From contig JAITOR010000009.1 in assembly GCA_031289855.1 (NCBI GenBank), positions 1 to 44,889 on the forward strand: 44,889 nucleotides of DNA. Direction: 5' to 3'. The position numbers and the translations under genes are program-made. Every line of letters starts with the position of its first letter. Position 1 is the first letter of the stretch. Under the pieces are notes generated by a model. That model searched no databases, was not told where the DNA came from, and saw nothing but the letters and a program-made list of their open reading frames with translations. This document shows, piece by piece, positions 35,177 to 42,348 of the stretch. Source of the DNA: Rickettsiales bacterium. Lineage in GTDB: Bacteria > Pseudomonadota > Alphaproteobacteria > Rickettsiales > UBA1997.

Positions 35177-35946
35177 TAATACAACCTAATGGGGCCTTCT
35201 GCTTGCCCGTTTATAAATTGTTTTAAGTAGGGGTCATCGCTTTTTTCCATTTCTTTTACTCCTCCATACCAAATAATTTTGCCTCCATATAATAATGCAA
35301 TTTTATCAGCAATTTTCTTTGCTGATGCCATGTCGTGAGTAATTGTAATTGTGGTTGCTTTTACCTGCTTTGATGTTTTTATAATTAAATTATTGATGAC
35401 ATCGGACATTATAGGGTCAAGTCCGGTGGTGGGTTCATCAAAGAAAATAATTTCAGGATTAGTGCAGATTGTTCTTGCCAAACTAACTCTTTTTTGCATT
35501 CCGCCCGATAATTCACTTGGATACAAATCAGCCACATGTTCACCAAGTCCCACAATTTTTAATTTTTCAATTGCAATATTTTTTGCTTCATCTTTTTTGA
35601 CTTTTTTATTTAATAATCTAAATGCCACATTTTCCCATATTTTCAAAGAATCAAACAGCGCTCCACCTTGAAATAAATAGCCAAATTTGTCCATTAATTT
35701 ATCTTTTTCTTGCCAACTCATATGGTTTATACTCTGTCCATCCACTATAATATCTCCGTCATCGGCTTCCAATAAGGTGCAAATTGTTTTGATTAAAACT
35801 GACTTACCTGTGCCACTTCCGCCGAGTATTACCAATGATTCTTTTTCTTTTACTTCTAAATTTACACCCCTCAAAATATCTTTTTTGCCAAAAGATTTGT
35901 ATAAATTGCTAATTTTAATTTTTGTTTTCGTTGTTTCTTTTTTCAT
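35176..35946 (-). CDS. mlaF: MlaF-type ABC transporter ATPase (phospholipid transport)
   Basis: ATPase of the Mla/Mce-type system that moves phospholipids between the envelope membranes. Walker A GGSGTGKS (42-49), Q-loop 'FGYLFQGGALFDSLKIWENV' (a family-typical sequence), signature 'LSGGMQKRVSLAR', Walker B 'IIFFDEPTTGLDP' and the H-loop 'TITITHDMASA' are all present. The 256-residue length is standard. mlaE and mlaD, usually directly adjacent, are not in the window. It starts 2 nt after the stop of the PPC-domain gene, so the two share a transcript, and its stop overlaps the DUF1697 start. Confidence 0.92.
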   Translation of the reverse strand: MKKETTKTKIKISNLYKSFGKKDILRGVNLEVKEKESLVILGGSGTGKSVLIKTICTLLEADDGDIIVDGQSINHMSWQEKDKLMDKFGYLFQGGALFDSLKIWENVAFRLLNKKVKKDEAKNIAIEKLKIVGLGEHVADLYPSELSGGMQKRVSLARTICTNPEIIFFDEPTTGLDPIMSDVINNLIIKTSKQVKATTITITHDMASAKKIADKIALLYGGKIIWYGGVKEMEKSDDPYLKQFINGQAEGPIRLY

Positions 35947-35948
35947 GT

Positions 35949-36368
35949 TTAGAATGTGAATATTGATAACCCAAGTTTATCGTTTAATACTTTTTTAACA
36001 CCACCGCTTGTTAATTCAACAACGATTTCAGCGGTTACACTAACTTTCACCTCCACTAAATGTCCGCCAAATAACTTAAAATCTTCAGATGAAGCAGTTA
36101 TATGTATGTGTGGAAAACCTTTACCATCTTTTTCAGTAATATTGCCAACTAAATTTGCAATTTCATAATATCCATTATAATCTTTCTCTTGATATTGTTT
36201 TGTGGCTGGATTAAAAAAACCTAATTTTATAAATTTTGCAGAACCAATACCAGTTACGGCAGCTGTTTTGATATTTTCTTTTTCGCAAAGAATTTTTAAA
36301 TTTTCAATAACATTTGCATCTGGGTCAATTCTAACAAAAAATTTATTATCAATTTTTTTATATTCCAT
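35949..36368 (-). CDS. PPC-domain (DUF296) protein
   Basis: Single PPC/DUF296 domain protein of 139 residues. In plants the domain joins AT-hook DNA-binding proteins, while the bacterial stand-alone forms are trimeric and of unclear role. The fold is recognisable from 'IKTAAVTGIGSAKFIKLGFF', the 'YYEIANLVGNI' strand, the metal/ligand signature 'GFPHIHITASSEDFKLFGGHLVE' and the closing 'AEIVVELTSG'. It is the first gene of a unit with mlaF, 2 nt apart. Confidence 0.88.
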   Translation of the reverse strand: MEYKKIDNKFFVRIDPDANVIENLKILCEKENIKTAAVTGIGSAKFIKLGFFNPATKQYQEKDYNGYYEIANLVGNITEKDGKGFPHIHITASSEDFKLFGGHLVEVKVSVTAEIVVELTSGGVKKVLNDKLGLSIFTF

Positions 36369-36395
36369 ATTAAATCACATTATTATATTGATTGA

Positions 36396-36424
36396 AGAAT
36401 ATATAAAAAAAATAATTTTGTCAA
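36396..36424 (-). promoter_or_regulatory. Promoter of the PPC-mlaF unit
   Basis: On the minus strand, TTGACA (36424-36419), 17-nt spacer, TATTCT (36401-36396). Start near 36389, about 20 nt before the ATG. Confidence 0.6.
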
Positions 36425-36461
36425 AATAAAAAATTATAATTTCTTTTTAAAGAAGAAAAAG

Positions 36462-36490
36462 TTGACAAATTATGTTTATAAAATTATAAT
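36462..36490 (+). promoter_or_regulatory. Consensus promoter of tRNA-Ser
   Basis: Exact TTGACA (36462-36467), 17-nt spacer, exact TATAAT (36485-36490). The expected start, 7 nt later, is 36497, the first base of the tRNA. Confidence 0.85.
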
Positions 36491-36496
36491 AAAAAT

Positions 36497-36584
36497 GGGC
36501 AGATGGCTGAGTGGTCGATAGCTGCGGTCTTGAAAACCGCCGAGGCGCAAGTCTCCGGGGGTTCGAATCCCTCTCTGCCCGCCA
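36497..36584 (+). tRNA. tRNA-Ser (anticodon TGA)
   Basis: The acceptor GGGCAGA pairs with TCTGCCC, and the anticodon stem GCGGT/ACCGC holds loop CTTGAAA (anticodon TGA, reads UCA). A long variable arm typical of class II tRNAs (CGAGGCGCAAGTCTCCG region) and a T arm with GGTTCGAATCC follow. The discriminator is G36581, the expected serine identity base, and the CCA is encoded (36582-36584). Confidence 0.97.
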
Positions 36585-36746
36585 TATTAAGTCATTAGTT
36601 TACTATATTTTTTACATACAATAGGCTTTGTGAGAGTGTGCATAAAAAGACATACATTATTTCATATATTTTGGTATTAAATATATTTGCTTTTTATCTT
36701 TTGACCACTTATTATGAAAGTTATAGTATTATAAATTATTATTTTT

Positions 36747-36899
<153 letters not shown>

Positions 36900-36919
36900 C
36901 AATTTGTTTGGAGGTTTGT

Positions 36920-37822
36920 ATGAATAAATTGTTAATAAATATCTGTTGTTGGTTTATTCCAAAAAAGAAAAACAGAAGGCATTTTAGGGAAAAATATGGA
37001 AGGGGAAAAATAGGAAAAAAAATTAATGACACAGACAACAATACCGCAAGATATTTGAAGAGGGAGTTGGAACGTTTTTTTTACAAAACCAATGTTGAGC
37101 AAATAAAATATTTAAAAATTATTGCAGTTTACCATAAACCGGCTGAATTGTTTGCCAATGATTGTATTGTTCCGGTGCATGGCGGTAGAGAATGCATGAC
37201 GAAAACAATAACCACTCGATATGGAACGACAAAAAATAATTCCACTGCACAAAAATGGCTATTGGAAAATACAATCGGGGATAACACGGGGCAAAATCTG
37301 TCAAAATTCAATCATAAGATGGGTCCGTTTACGGCATTTTATTGGGTAAGGCACAATATGGATAAAATAGATAATCCTGAATATATTGGTGTTTGTAATT
37401 ATAGTAAATTTTTTCATCATTCTATGTTGAGTGAATATTTAAATTATGATATGTGTCTTCCGAGAGAATCATTGTTTAACAAATCATTAAAAAAGCAATT
37501 TTTAAAATGTCATCCACAATCGCTTTATGATGTTGGTATGAATGCTGTTAAAAAGATTTATCCCTTTGAATTTGAAAAGGTGGAAAATTTTTTTGAATTA
37601 CAATGGGGGTATTTTAACGAAATGTTTGTTTTGAGAAGAGATTTATTCTTTGAAATTGTTGATTTTATTTCGCCCATTGCAATAGAAATGGAAAAACAAA
37701 TTTCTAACGATGAAAGGAATATTGTGTTCTTTTTAGAAAGAATTGAAGCATGGTGGCTATATAATAAAACACAAGAAGGGGTAAGTTACAAAAAATTTGA
37801 AAAAATTGATTGGTTATTATAA
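36920..37822 (+). CDS. DUF4422-family glycosyltransferase (paralogue 3)
   Basis: Third DUF4422 copy, 300 residues. The ATG at 36920 is chosen because a GGAGG Shine-Dalgarno sits 5 nt upstream, and a stop at 36833 blocks longer versions in this frame. The start 'CCWFIPKKKNRRHFREKYG' is a basic N-terminal motif common in LPS and capsule glycosyltransferases. The family core follows: 'IIAVYHKPAELF', 'IVPVHGGR', 'TIGDNTGQNLSKFNHKMGPFTAFYWVRHNMD', 'YIGVCNYSKFF' and 'FNEMFVLRRDLFFEIVDFISPIAIEME'. Unlike the other two copies it lacks a membrane anchor. It overlaps the convergent GT61 gene by 6 nt; the palindrome TTATAA supplies both stop codons. Confidence 0.88.
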   Translation: MNKLLINICCWFIPKKKNRRHFREKYGRGKIGKKINDTDNNTARYLKRELERFFYKTNVEQIKYLKIIAVYHKPAELFANDCIVPVHGGRECMTKTITTRYGTTKNNSTAQKWLLENTIGDNTGQNLSKFNHKMGPFTAFYWVRHNMDKIDNPEYIGVCNYSKFFHHSMLSEYLNYDMCLPRESLFNKSLKKQFLKCHPQSLYDVGMNAVKKIYPFEFEKVENFFELQWGYFNEMFVLRRDLFFEIVDFISPIAIEMEKQISNDERNIVFFLERIEAWWLYNKTQEGVSYKKFEKIDWLL

Positions 37823-39109
37823 CATGGTTAAATTTATTCTCATTTCGTGCCTTTTCTCTTTATTGATAATGAAAATACATACTAAATTTGCATACATTTT
37901 CCATAATTTGTAGTGTTTTTTGTAATGAGTTTTTTTATTATTGATGATTTTTAATTTTTCTTCAATTTTTGACAATCTTTCATTGGTGTTTTGGCTTTCC
38001 ATATCATCGTACAACTTTTTTATTCTATAGTTTTTATCTTTGTAATTGCTATAGTTGTATCCAAAATCAATTAAAAAATTAAGCATTTCGTCCTTGTTTG
38101 GCATTAAATCTTCATTATTGTATTTAAATTTATAATCATCAAAAAAAGCCTTGACATGACGATTTACACCAATTATGGTATTATGACTCCAATTTGCTTT
38201 TAAGCGAAATGGCAAAGGATTTACACAGGCATCAATATATATGGAAGTGTTGTTTTTTAATCTATCGATAGGTATTTGAAATGCTATTTCCTCTCTTACA
38301 TAGTCTCTACATAATGCAATAACCGTGCTATTATTAGGTAAAAACACGGCCTGTTGGAGGGCTGCACCACTTACGGCCGCCAATACCTTTGCTTTTTTAC
38401 ATATTGCAATTTGTTCCATAATACTTAATTTATCTGGATAAAAAATTTTAAAACCATTTTTTTCAAAAATTCTTTCAATTTGTTTTTCGTTATAAACAAT
38501 TTTTGTGGCTTCACTATTTGGAATAAGCGGTCTTTCTTTTTCGCTTCTTGTGAAATATATCTTTTCATAATTATATTTATCAGGAACATTTTGTTTCATT
38601 TTATCAAAAATATCCACAAATTTATTATTTATATCGTTGCCTGGACCATTCCACCCAAATGATGAATCTGCTACAAACGCTTCTTTAAATTGATAAATTT
38701 TATTTTTATCTTCTATCATAATGAATTGTTCTTTTGGGACAAGTAAATATAAAAAATCTAAAAATTTTTTATTTTGATTTCCTAACAATAAAACAATTTT
38801 CATTGTCTTTAAATTTTTGTATCTATCATCAAATAAATACCACAAAAAATGACACACAGCGGGTATGATATGTCCAAATGCGCAATAACCAATGTCGCCA
38901 GATGGTATAATGACAGCGGTTTCGTTTATATAAGTTTTGTCTACATTATTGAGATCTATTCTCCTGACATCTAAACTATTTTTATTTATGAAATTTTTAT
39001 TCTTATCGCAAATCATACATTCCAATATATCTCTGCCACCCCCTCTAACAAATGCAGGACCACAACTATTGACAAATAGTTTTCTTTTGGGGTCTAATTT
39101 ATTTTTCAT
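37817..39109 (-). CDS. GT61/DUF563-type glycosyltransferase, probably phase-variable and currently OFF
   Basis: Glycosyltransferase of family 61: 'KIYFTRSEKERPLIPNSE', 'IFEKNGFKIFYPDKLSIMEQIAICKKAKVLAAVSGAAL' and 'QQAVFLPNNSTVIALCRDY' are the core motifs. The tail is Lys-rich and includes a coiled segment. The listed start (ATG 39109) has no Shine-Dalgarno. The same frame stays open upstream for another 50 codons, through a GA microsatellite to a stop at 39292, without any ATG, GTG or TTG upstream of the repeat. An ATG at 39279 (MSLDFVNQ) lies just before the repeat, one GA unit out of frame. The true ON-state gene is probably 37817-39279 with 11 or 14 repeat units. Confidence 0.85.
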   Translation of the reverse strand: MKNKLDPKRKLFVNSCGPAFVRGGGRDILECMICDKNKNFINKNSLDVRRIDLNNVDKTYINETAVIIPSGDIGYCAFGHIIPAVCHFLWYLFDDRYKNLKTMKIVLLLGNQNKKFLDFLYLLVPKEQFIMIEDKNKIYQFKEAFVADSSFGWNGPGNDINNKFVDIFDKMKQNVPDKYNYEKIYFTRSEKERPLIPNSEATKIVYNEKQIERIFEKNGFKIFYPDKLSIMEQIAICKKAKVLAAVSGAALQQAVFLPNNSTVIALCRDYVREEIAFQIPIDRLKNNTSIYIDACVNPLPFRLKANWSHNTIIGVNRHVKAFFDDYKFKYNNEDLMPNKDEMLNFLIDFGYNYSNYKDKNYRIKKLYDDMESQNTNERLSKIEEKLKIINNKKTHYKKHYKLWKMYANLVCIFIINKEKRHEMRINLTML

Positions 39110-39279
39110 ATTATTGACAAATAAATTTTTGTCAGTTATATAATTTGTGACTTGCTGTTGTGCCCATTCAAGGTTTGTTAGATTGGAGTTTGTTGATGTT
39201 ATCGGAAAAATAACTTCGTTTTGTTGATTACTCTCTCTCTCTCTCTCTCTCTCTCTTGGTTGACGAAATCTAAACTCAT
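39110..39279 (-). other. Out-of-frame 5' extension of the GT61 gene
   Basis: Read from ATG 39279 the present frame gives MSLDFVNQ, eight Glu/Arg residues, then VINKTKLFFR and a stop near 39199. Read in the GT61 frame, the segment after the repeat is SNQQNEVIFPITSTNS, then NLTNLEWAQQQVTNYI and on into the enzyme, with no stop. This is protein-like in composition, so it is likely the true N-terminal part. Confidence 0.65.
39231..39255 (-). repeat. (GA)12 dinucleotide microsatellite (CT on the plus strand)
   Basis: Twenty-five bases of perfect alternating CT on the plus strand, 12.5 units, right after the first eight codons from ATG 39279. It is the inverted partner of the GA tract at 36780-36807, with the shared flank TTCGTCAACC. 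Confidence 0.97.
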
Positions 39280-39362
39280 AAAATTTATTTTATTCTATAT
39301 GGTTTCATAATACAATGAAAAAATAAAAAGTAAAATAATTAATTTTGCACTTTATATTTTTA

Positions 39363-39391
39363 TTGACAATACAAATTCATTGTAATAAAAT
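39363..39391 (+). promoter_or_regulatory. Promoter of the CDF exporter with an operator-like dyad
   Basis: TTGACA (39363-39368), 17-nt spacer, TAAAAT (39386-39391). A dyad ACAAT N8 ATTGT (39366-39383) lies over the -35 and the spacer, where a metal-responsive repressor or MerR-type activator could bind. Confidence 0.5.
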
Positions 39392-39411
39392 GTCTAAAAA
39401 AGGAAGTTTTT

Positions 39412-40365
39412 ATGAAAAAAGAAAAACATGATGGTGGTTGCAATCATAATCACATCAATAACAATATTCATCATAGCCATACTCATACTCATGACCACAA
39501 TCATGAGATGAATGAAAAGGGTATAAAAATGTTGTATTTAGCATTTGGTATAAATATGTTTTTAAGCCTTGTGGAAATAATATCTGGAATTTTTTCCGGT
39601 AGTATTTCGTTAATTGGAGATGGTTTACATAACACAAGTGATGCTTTTTCAATTTTAATCGCAATAATTGCTTACAAAATTGGCACAAAAAAAACAAATA
39701 AAGAATACTCGTTTGGTTATAAAAGATCTGAAACGATTGGTGGTTTTATAAATTTAATTTTACTATTTATATCAGGCGGATATTTATTTTTTGAGGGGCT
39801 TATAAAGTTCTTTAATCCTGAAATTATAAAGGGTGAAGTTGTGGTAATAACTTCCATAATTGCACTTATTATAGATGTGGCAACTGCAAAAATATCTCAC
39901 CAATGTTCCGGTCATAACGCAAACATGAAAATGCTTTTCCTACATAATTTGGCTGATGCTTTGGGTAGTATTGGAGTCATAATTTCTGGTATTTTTGTTA
40001 TGTATTTTGATTGGTATTTTGTTGATGGTTTAATTGCGATTATACTTGCAATATATATGATAACACAGTCAATTTATTCTTTTTCAGGTATAGTGAGAAT
40101 TTTAATGAATGCTATGCCAGAAAATTTTGATTATAATCTTATTAAAAATTCAATATTAAAAATAAAAGGTGTAAAAAATGTTCATCATTTACATATTTGG
40201 AATATAAGTGAAAATGAATTGTCATTGGAAGGACATGTTGTGGGAGATAATTTAAAAATTGTGCCGCAAATAACAAAGATGCTTGAAAAACAATTTAGCA
40301 TACGACATGTCAATATACAGATTGAAAGTAAAAGGTGTGAAAAATACGAATGTGCCGTTGTATAA
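39412..40365 (+). CDS. Cation diffusion facilitator (CDF) metal exporter
   Basis: Proton-coupled exporter of Zn2+ or a similar divalent metal, inner membrane. The N terminus is His-rich (residues about 6-31, alternating His with Asn/Thr/Asp), a likely metal buffer typical of ZitB/CzcD-like members. Six spans follow, with the metal-site pairs 'GLHNTSDAFS' (His73 and Asp77) and 'FLHNLADALGS', then the cytoplasmic domain 'IKGVKNVHHLHIWNISENELSLEGHVV'. The His/Asp pairs fit a Zn-type site. An AAGGAAG Shine-Dalgarno precedes the ATG. Its stop abuts the thyX stop of the convergent gene. Confidence 0.94.
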   Translation: MKKEKHDGGCNHNHINNNIHHSHTHTHDHNHEMNEKGIKMLYLAFGINMFLSLVEIISGIFSGSISLIGDGLHNTSDAFSILIAIIAYKIGTKKTNKEYSFGYKRSETIGGFINLILLFISGGYLFFEGLIKFFNPEIIKGEVVVITSIIALIIDVATAKISHQCSGHNANMKMLFLHNLADALGSIGVIISGIFVMYFDWYFVDGLIAIILAIYMITQSIYSFSGIVRILMNAMPENFDYNLIKNSILKIKGVKNVHHLHIWNISENELSLEGHVVGDNLKIVPQITKMLEKQFSIRHVNIQIESKRCEKYECAVV

Positions 40366-41724
40366 TTATATTTTTCTTTCCACCACCACATCGTTTCCCT
40401 TGCATTTTTTTATATCCCTTCCGCAATATCTCCTACCTTCAATACATCCACTTTTATGACATGCAGGTAAAAGTAACTTTGTTAAGGTTTTAATTTGTTC
40501 TTTTTCACTATTATGTAATTTTAAATAAAATTCTCTACACAAATTGTAAATTTCCTCCTGTGCCGACCAGCATAATCGCTTTTCTTGTTCATGTATGATA
40601 GCATTTGCATCACCTTTTTTGCTATACTTCACCATAACTCCATATGGGGCAATCATTAAGGCGAGGGTTTTGTCTAATTTTTTCCATAGTTTATCATAGG
40701 ATTGCATGTATTCTAATGCCTCTTTTTCAAGTCCCAACATTGCAGGTATTGGTGGCAAATAGAAATTTCCAGTTATGGTTGGTATTCCTCGTTTTAAAGT
40801 TCTATGTCGTTGATCTTGGGCGAAAGTTGCCAACGATACTTCAATTTCACTTTGTATAACAAAAAAATTGTTATTCATAAATTCTGGTGTAAATTGTTTT
40901 AAATCCACACTATCCTTTTCTTTCGCATTGAAGTCGTAATTCACATTACTAAAAATCGTGTCCATCTTATGCAATTGTGGTTTTGTAAGTATTCCACAAT
41001 GAGAAATAAAATCTGGAGTCCAATTATCTTGCCTTTGATTTTTAAAAATATACTCTAAATTAGGTTCTTCTTTTAAAACAATCTTTTTTATTTGCTCAAA
41101 AACATCCCTCATTTCCGGATTCCAAGAGGCACGATACATCGCAGATATTGCCGATAAATTCAGGGTGTAATCAAGGGCGGTTGGCATGATGGTTGAAATA
41201 AACATCCGCATTTGCTCCTGTGCTATTTTATTGGCATTAGTTTCGATATATTCAGCATTCGCGAACGGTCGCTCCTCCTTAATCAAGGAAGTTGCTAACT
41301 CGGTTGCCTTCTCCATATTGTTTTTATAAATTTTTCTACCTTGTTTTATAAATTCAATAACTTCATCGATGGGAGAATTAGGATAGTATTTTGCAATCTT
41401 TTCCTTCAATTCATCATAGTCTGGTTTCACATACATTTTCGAAAACCTACCACTTCGTTGATCGGTATTATAAAATGGATGAGTTAAATGTAAGCCAAAA
41501 ATCGTATCGTTCACAGAAATTCCATCTATATTAAAAGTATAGTAATTGTGTTGGAAGGTTGTGTGATGACCAGTTTTAAATAAGTGATTTTCAACATCCA
41601 TTGATATTCCTAATTTTGGTACATCAGCCGAATAGCATGTTTTTGCTGCATGAGAAGTCAATTCATTTGCAGATGTCGTGCTCTTTGATATTAAAGATAC
41701 TTTCATAAACTCATGGTATATCAT
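40366..41724 (-). CDS. thyX: Large flavin-dependent thymidylate synthase (ThyX family)
   Basis: Makes dTMP from dUMP using FAD and methylene-THF. At 452 residues it is about twice the size of classical ThyX and contains two ThyX-like halves, as in the long forms of chlamydiae and some Rickettsiales. In the N-terminal half 'GHHTTFQHNYYTFNIDG' and 'THPFYNTDQRSGRFS' replace the RHR...S motif. In the C-terminal half 'FAQDQRHRTLKRGIPTITGNF' carries the intact RHR. The C terminus ends in a Cys-rich knot (ACHKSGCIEGRRYCGRDIKKC). The ATG at 41724 is used; MKVSLIS at 41706 is a possible alternative start. Confidence 0.85.
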   Translation of the reverse strand: MIYHEFMKVSLISKSTTSANELTSHAAKTCYSADVPKLGISMDVENHLFKTGHHTTFQHNYYTFNIDGISVNDTIFGLHLTHPFYNTDQRSGRFSKMYVKPDYDELKEKIAKYYPNSPIDEVIEFIKQGRKIYKNNMEKATELATSLIKEERPFANAEYIETNANKIAQEQMRMFISTIMPTALDYTLNLSAISAMYRASWNPEMRDVFEQIKKIVLKEEPNLEYIFKNQRQDNWTPDFISHCGILTKPQLHKMDTIFSNVNYDFNAKEKDSVDLKQFTPEFMNNNFFVIQSEIEVSLATFAQDQRHRTLKRGIPTITGNFYLPPIPAMLGLEKEALEYMQSYDKLWKKLDKTLALMIAPYGVMVKYSKKGDANAIIHEQEKRLCWSAQEEIYNLCREFYLKLHNSEKEQIKTLTKLLLPACHKSGCIEGRRYCGRDIKKCKGNDVVVERKI

Positions 41725-41865
41725 TATAATAAAAAAGCAAAAAAATATAATTCATTATTTTATGCTTTTTTATGATTTACATGTCAAAAAAATTTTTCAT
41801 TTGTCCTCCTTTTTATCTTATTATACAGCATTAAAATAATTGGGGAAGTATAAAAAATAAATTTT

Positions 41866-41894
41866 TTGCAAAACAATCAAATACATTGTATAAT
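41866..41894 (+). promoter_or_regulatory. Promoter of the 43-residue small gene
   Basis: TTGCAA (41866-41871), 17-nt spacer, exact TATAAT (41889-41894). The start is expected at about 41901, one base before the ATG. Confidence 0.6.
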
Positions 41895-41901
41895 CAATAA
41901 T

Positions 41902-42033
41902 ATGAAGGAAGAACTTATTGTAATTGTTACATTAATTGTATGTTGGTATATAAAAGAGCATTTTTACTTATCTTTTAAAATGTATTTAGGGATAGTGACT
42001 TGTATTTTATTTATGGCATTTCAAAAGTTTTAA
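41902..42033 (+). CDS. Small membrane protein, 43 residues
   Basis: Reads MKEELIVIVTLIVCWYIKEH, continues FYLSFKMYLGIVTCILFMAF and ends QKF. Two hydrophobic stretches (about 5-17 and 26-41) separated by a charged turn suggest a hairpin in the membrane. It has a good promoter with an exact TATAAT box 7 nt before the ATG and no Shine-Dalgarno, so it would be leaderless. It fills the otherwise empty 310-nt space between thyX and tRNA-Gly. No family recognised. Confidence 0.5.
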   Translation: MKEELIVIVTLIVCWYIKEHFYLSFKMYLGIVTCILFMAFQKF

Positions 42034-42034
42034 A

Positions 42035-42109
42035 TGGAGTGGGTGACGAGGCTTGAACTCGCGACATCCACCTTGGCAAGGTGGCGCTCTACCACTGAGC
42101 TACACCCAC
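42035..42109 (-). tRNA. tRNA-Gly (anticodon GCC)
   Basis: On the minus strand, acceptor GTGGGTG pairs with CACCCAC, the anticodon stem CCACC/GGTGG holds loop TTGCCAA (anticodon GCC, reads GGC/GGU), and the T arm contains AGTTCAAGCCT. The discriminator is T and the CCA is encoded (42037-42035). A TAAAAT -10 box (42121-42116, minus) lies 6 nt before the first base. Confidence 0.97.
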
Positions 42110-42216
42110 TCATTAATTTTAAGATTAATATATTAAAATAAAAAAGCAAATATTTTTATAAATCACTTGAAATAAATTTGTTAAATAAAAATAATGTTTT
42201 ATATTTGCAACATAAA

Positions 42217-42270
42217 ATGTTAAATGAAAAAAATTTGCTTATGGCTGTGATGTGTGTTTTACATATGTGA
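42217..42270 (+). CDS. Met-rich leader peptide of metG (attenuation candidate)
   Basis: A 17-codon ORF, MLNEKNLLMAVMCVLHM, with Met at positions 1, 9, 12 and 17; the last Met codon immediately precedes TGA. It is preceded by TTGTTA (42178-42183), 16-nt spacer, TATATT (42200-42205), with a start near 42212. A competing short ORF (MKKICLWL, from ATG 42224) overlaps it in another frame. Frequent Met codons just upstream of a methionyl-tRNA synthetase, followed by a terminator, is the pattern of ribosome-mediated attenuation. Confidence 0.5.
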   Translation: MLNEKNLLMAVMCVLHM

Positions 42271-42272
42271 TG

Positions 42273-42330
42273 GAGGTATGCGATTTTTTTTCAATCAATC
42301 ATATCTCACAAAAGATATGATTTTTTTTTT
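42273..42330 (+). promoter_or_regulatory. metG attenuator: antiterminator and intrinsic terminator
   Basis: Terminator 3:4 is ATCATATCT (42298-42306) with AGATATGAT (42313-42321), a perfect 9 bp, then ten T. Antiterminator 2:3 is GAGGTATG (42273-42280) with CATATCTC (42300-42307), 8 bp with one G-U, extended by GATT with AATC. Arm 2 can also pair weakly with CATAT (42262-42266) in the last leader codons. The terminator sits 19 nt before the metG ATG, so it must be bypassed for expression unless another promoter exists. Confidence 0.6.
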
Positions 42331-42348
42331 AATTAAAATGGAGTAAAA

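Noticed and set aside
42224-42250. Eight-codon ORF MKKICLWL as the metG leader
   Set aside because: It has one Trp and no Met beyond the start, and ends too far from the hairpin arms; the Met-rich frame fits better, though this one cannot be excluded.
42278-42346. Short ORF (MRFFFNQSYLTKDM...) through the metG terminator
   Set aside because: The GGAGG upstream is only 1 nt from its ATG and the ORF consists mainly of the terminator sequence.
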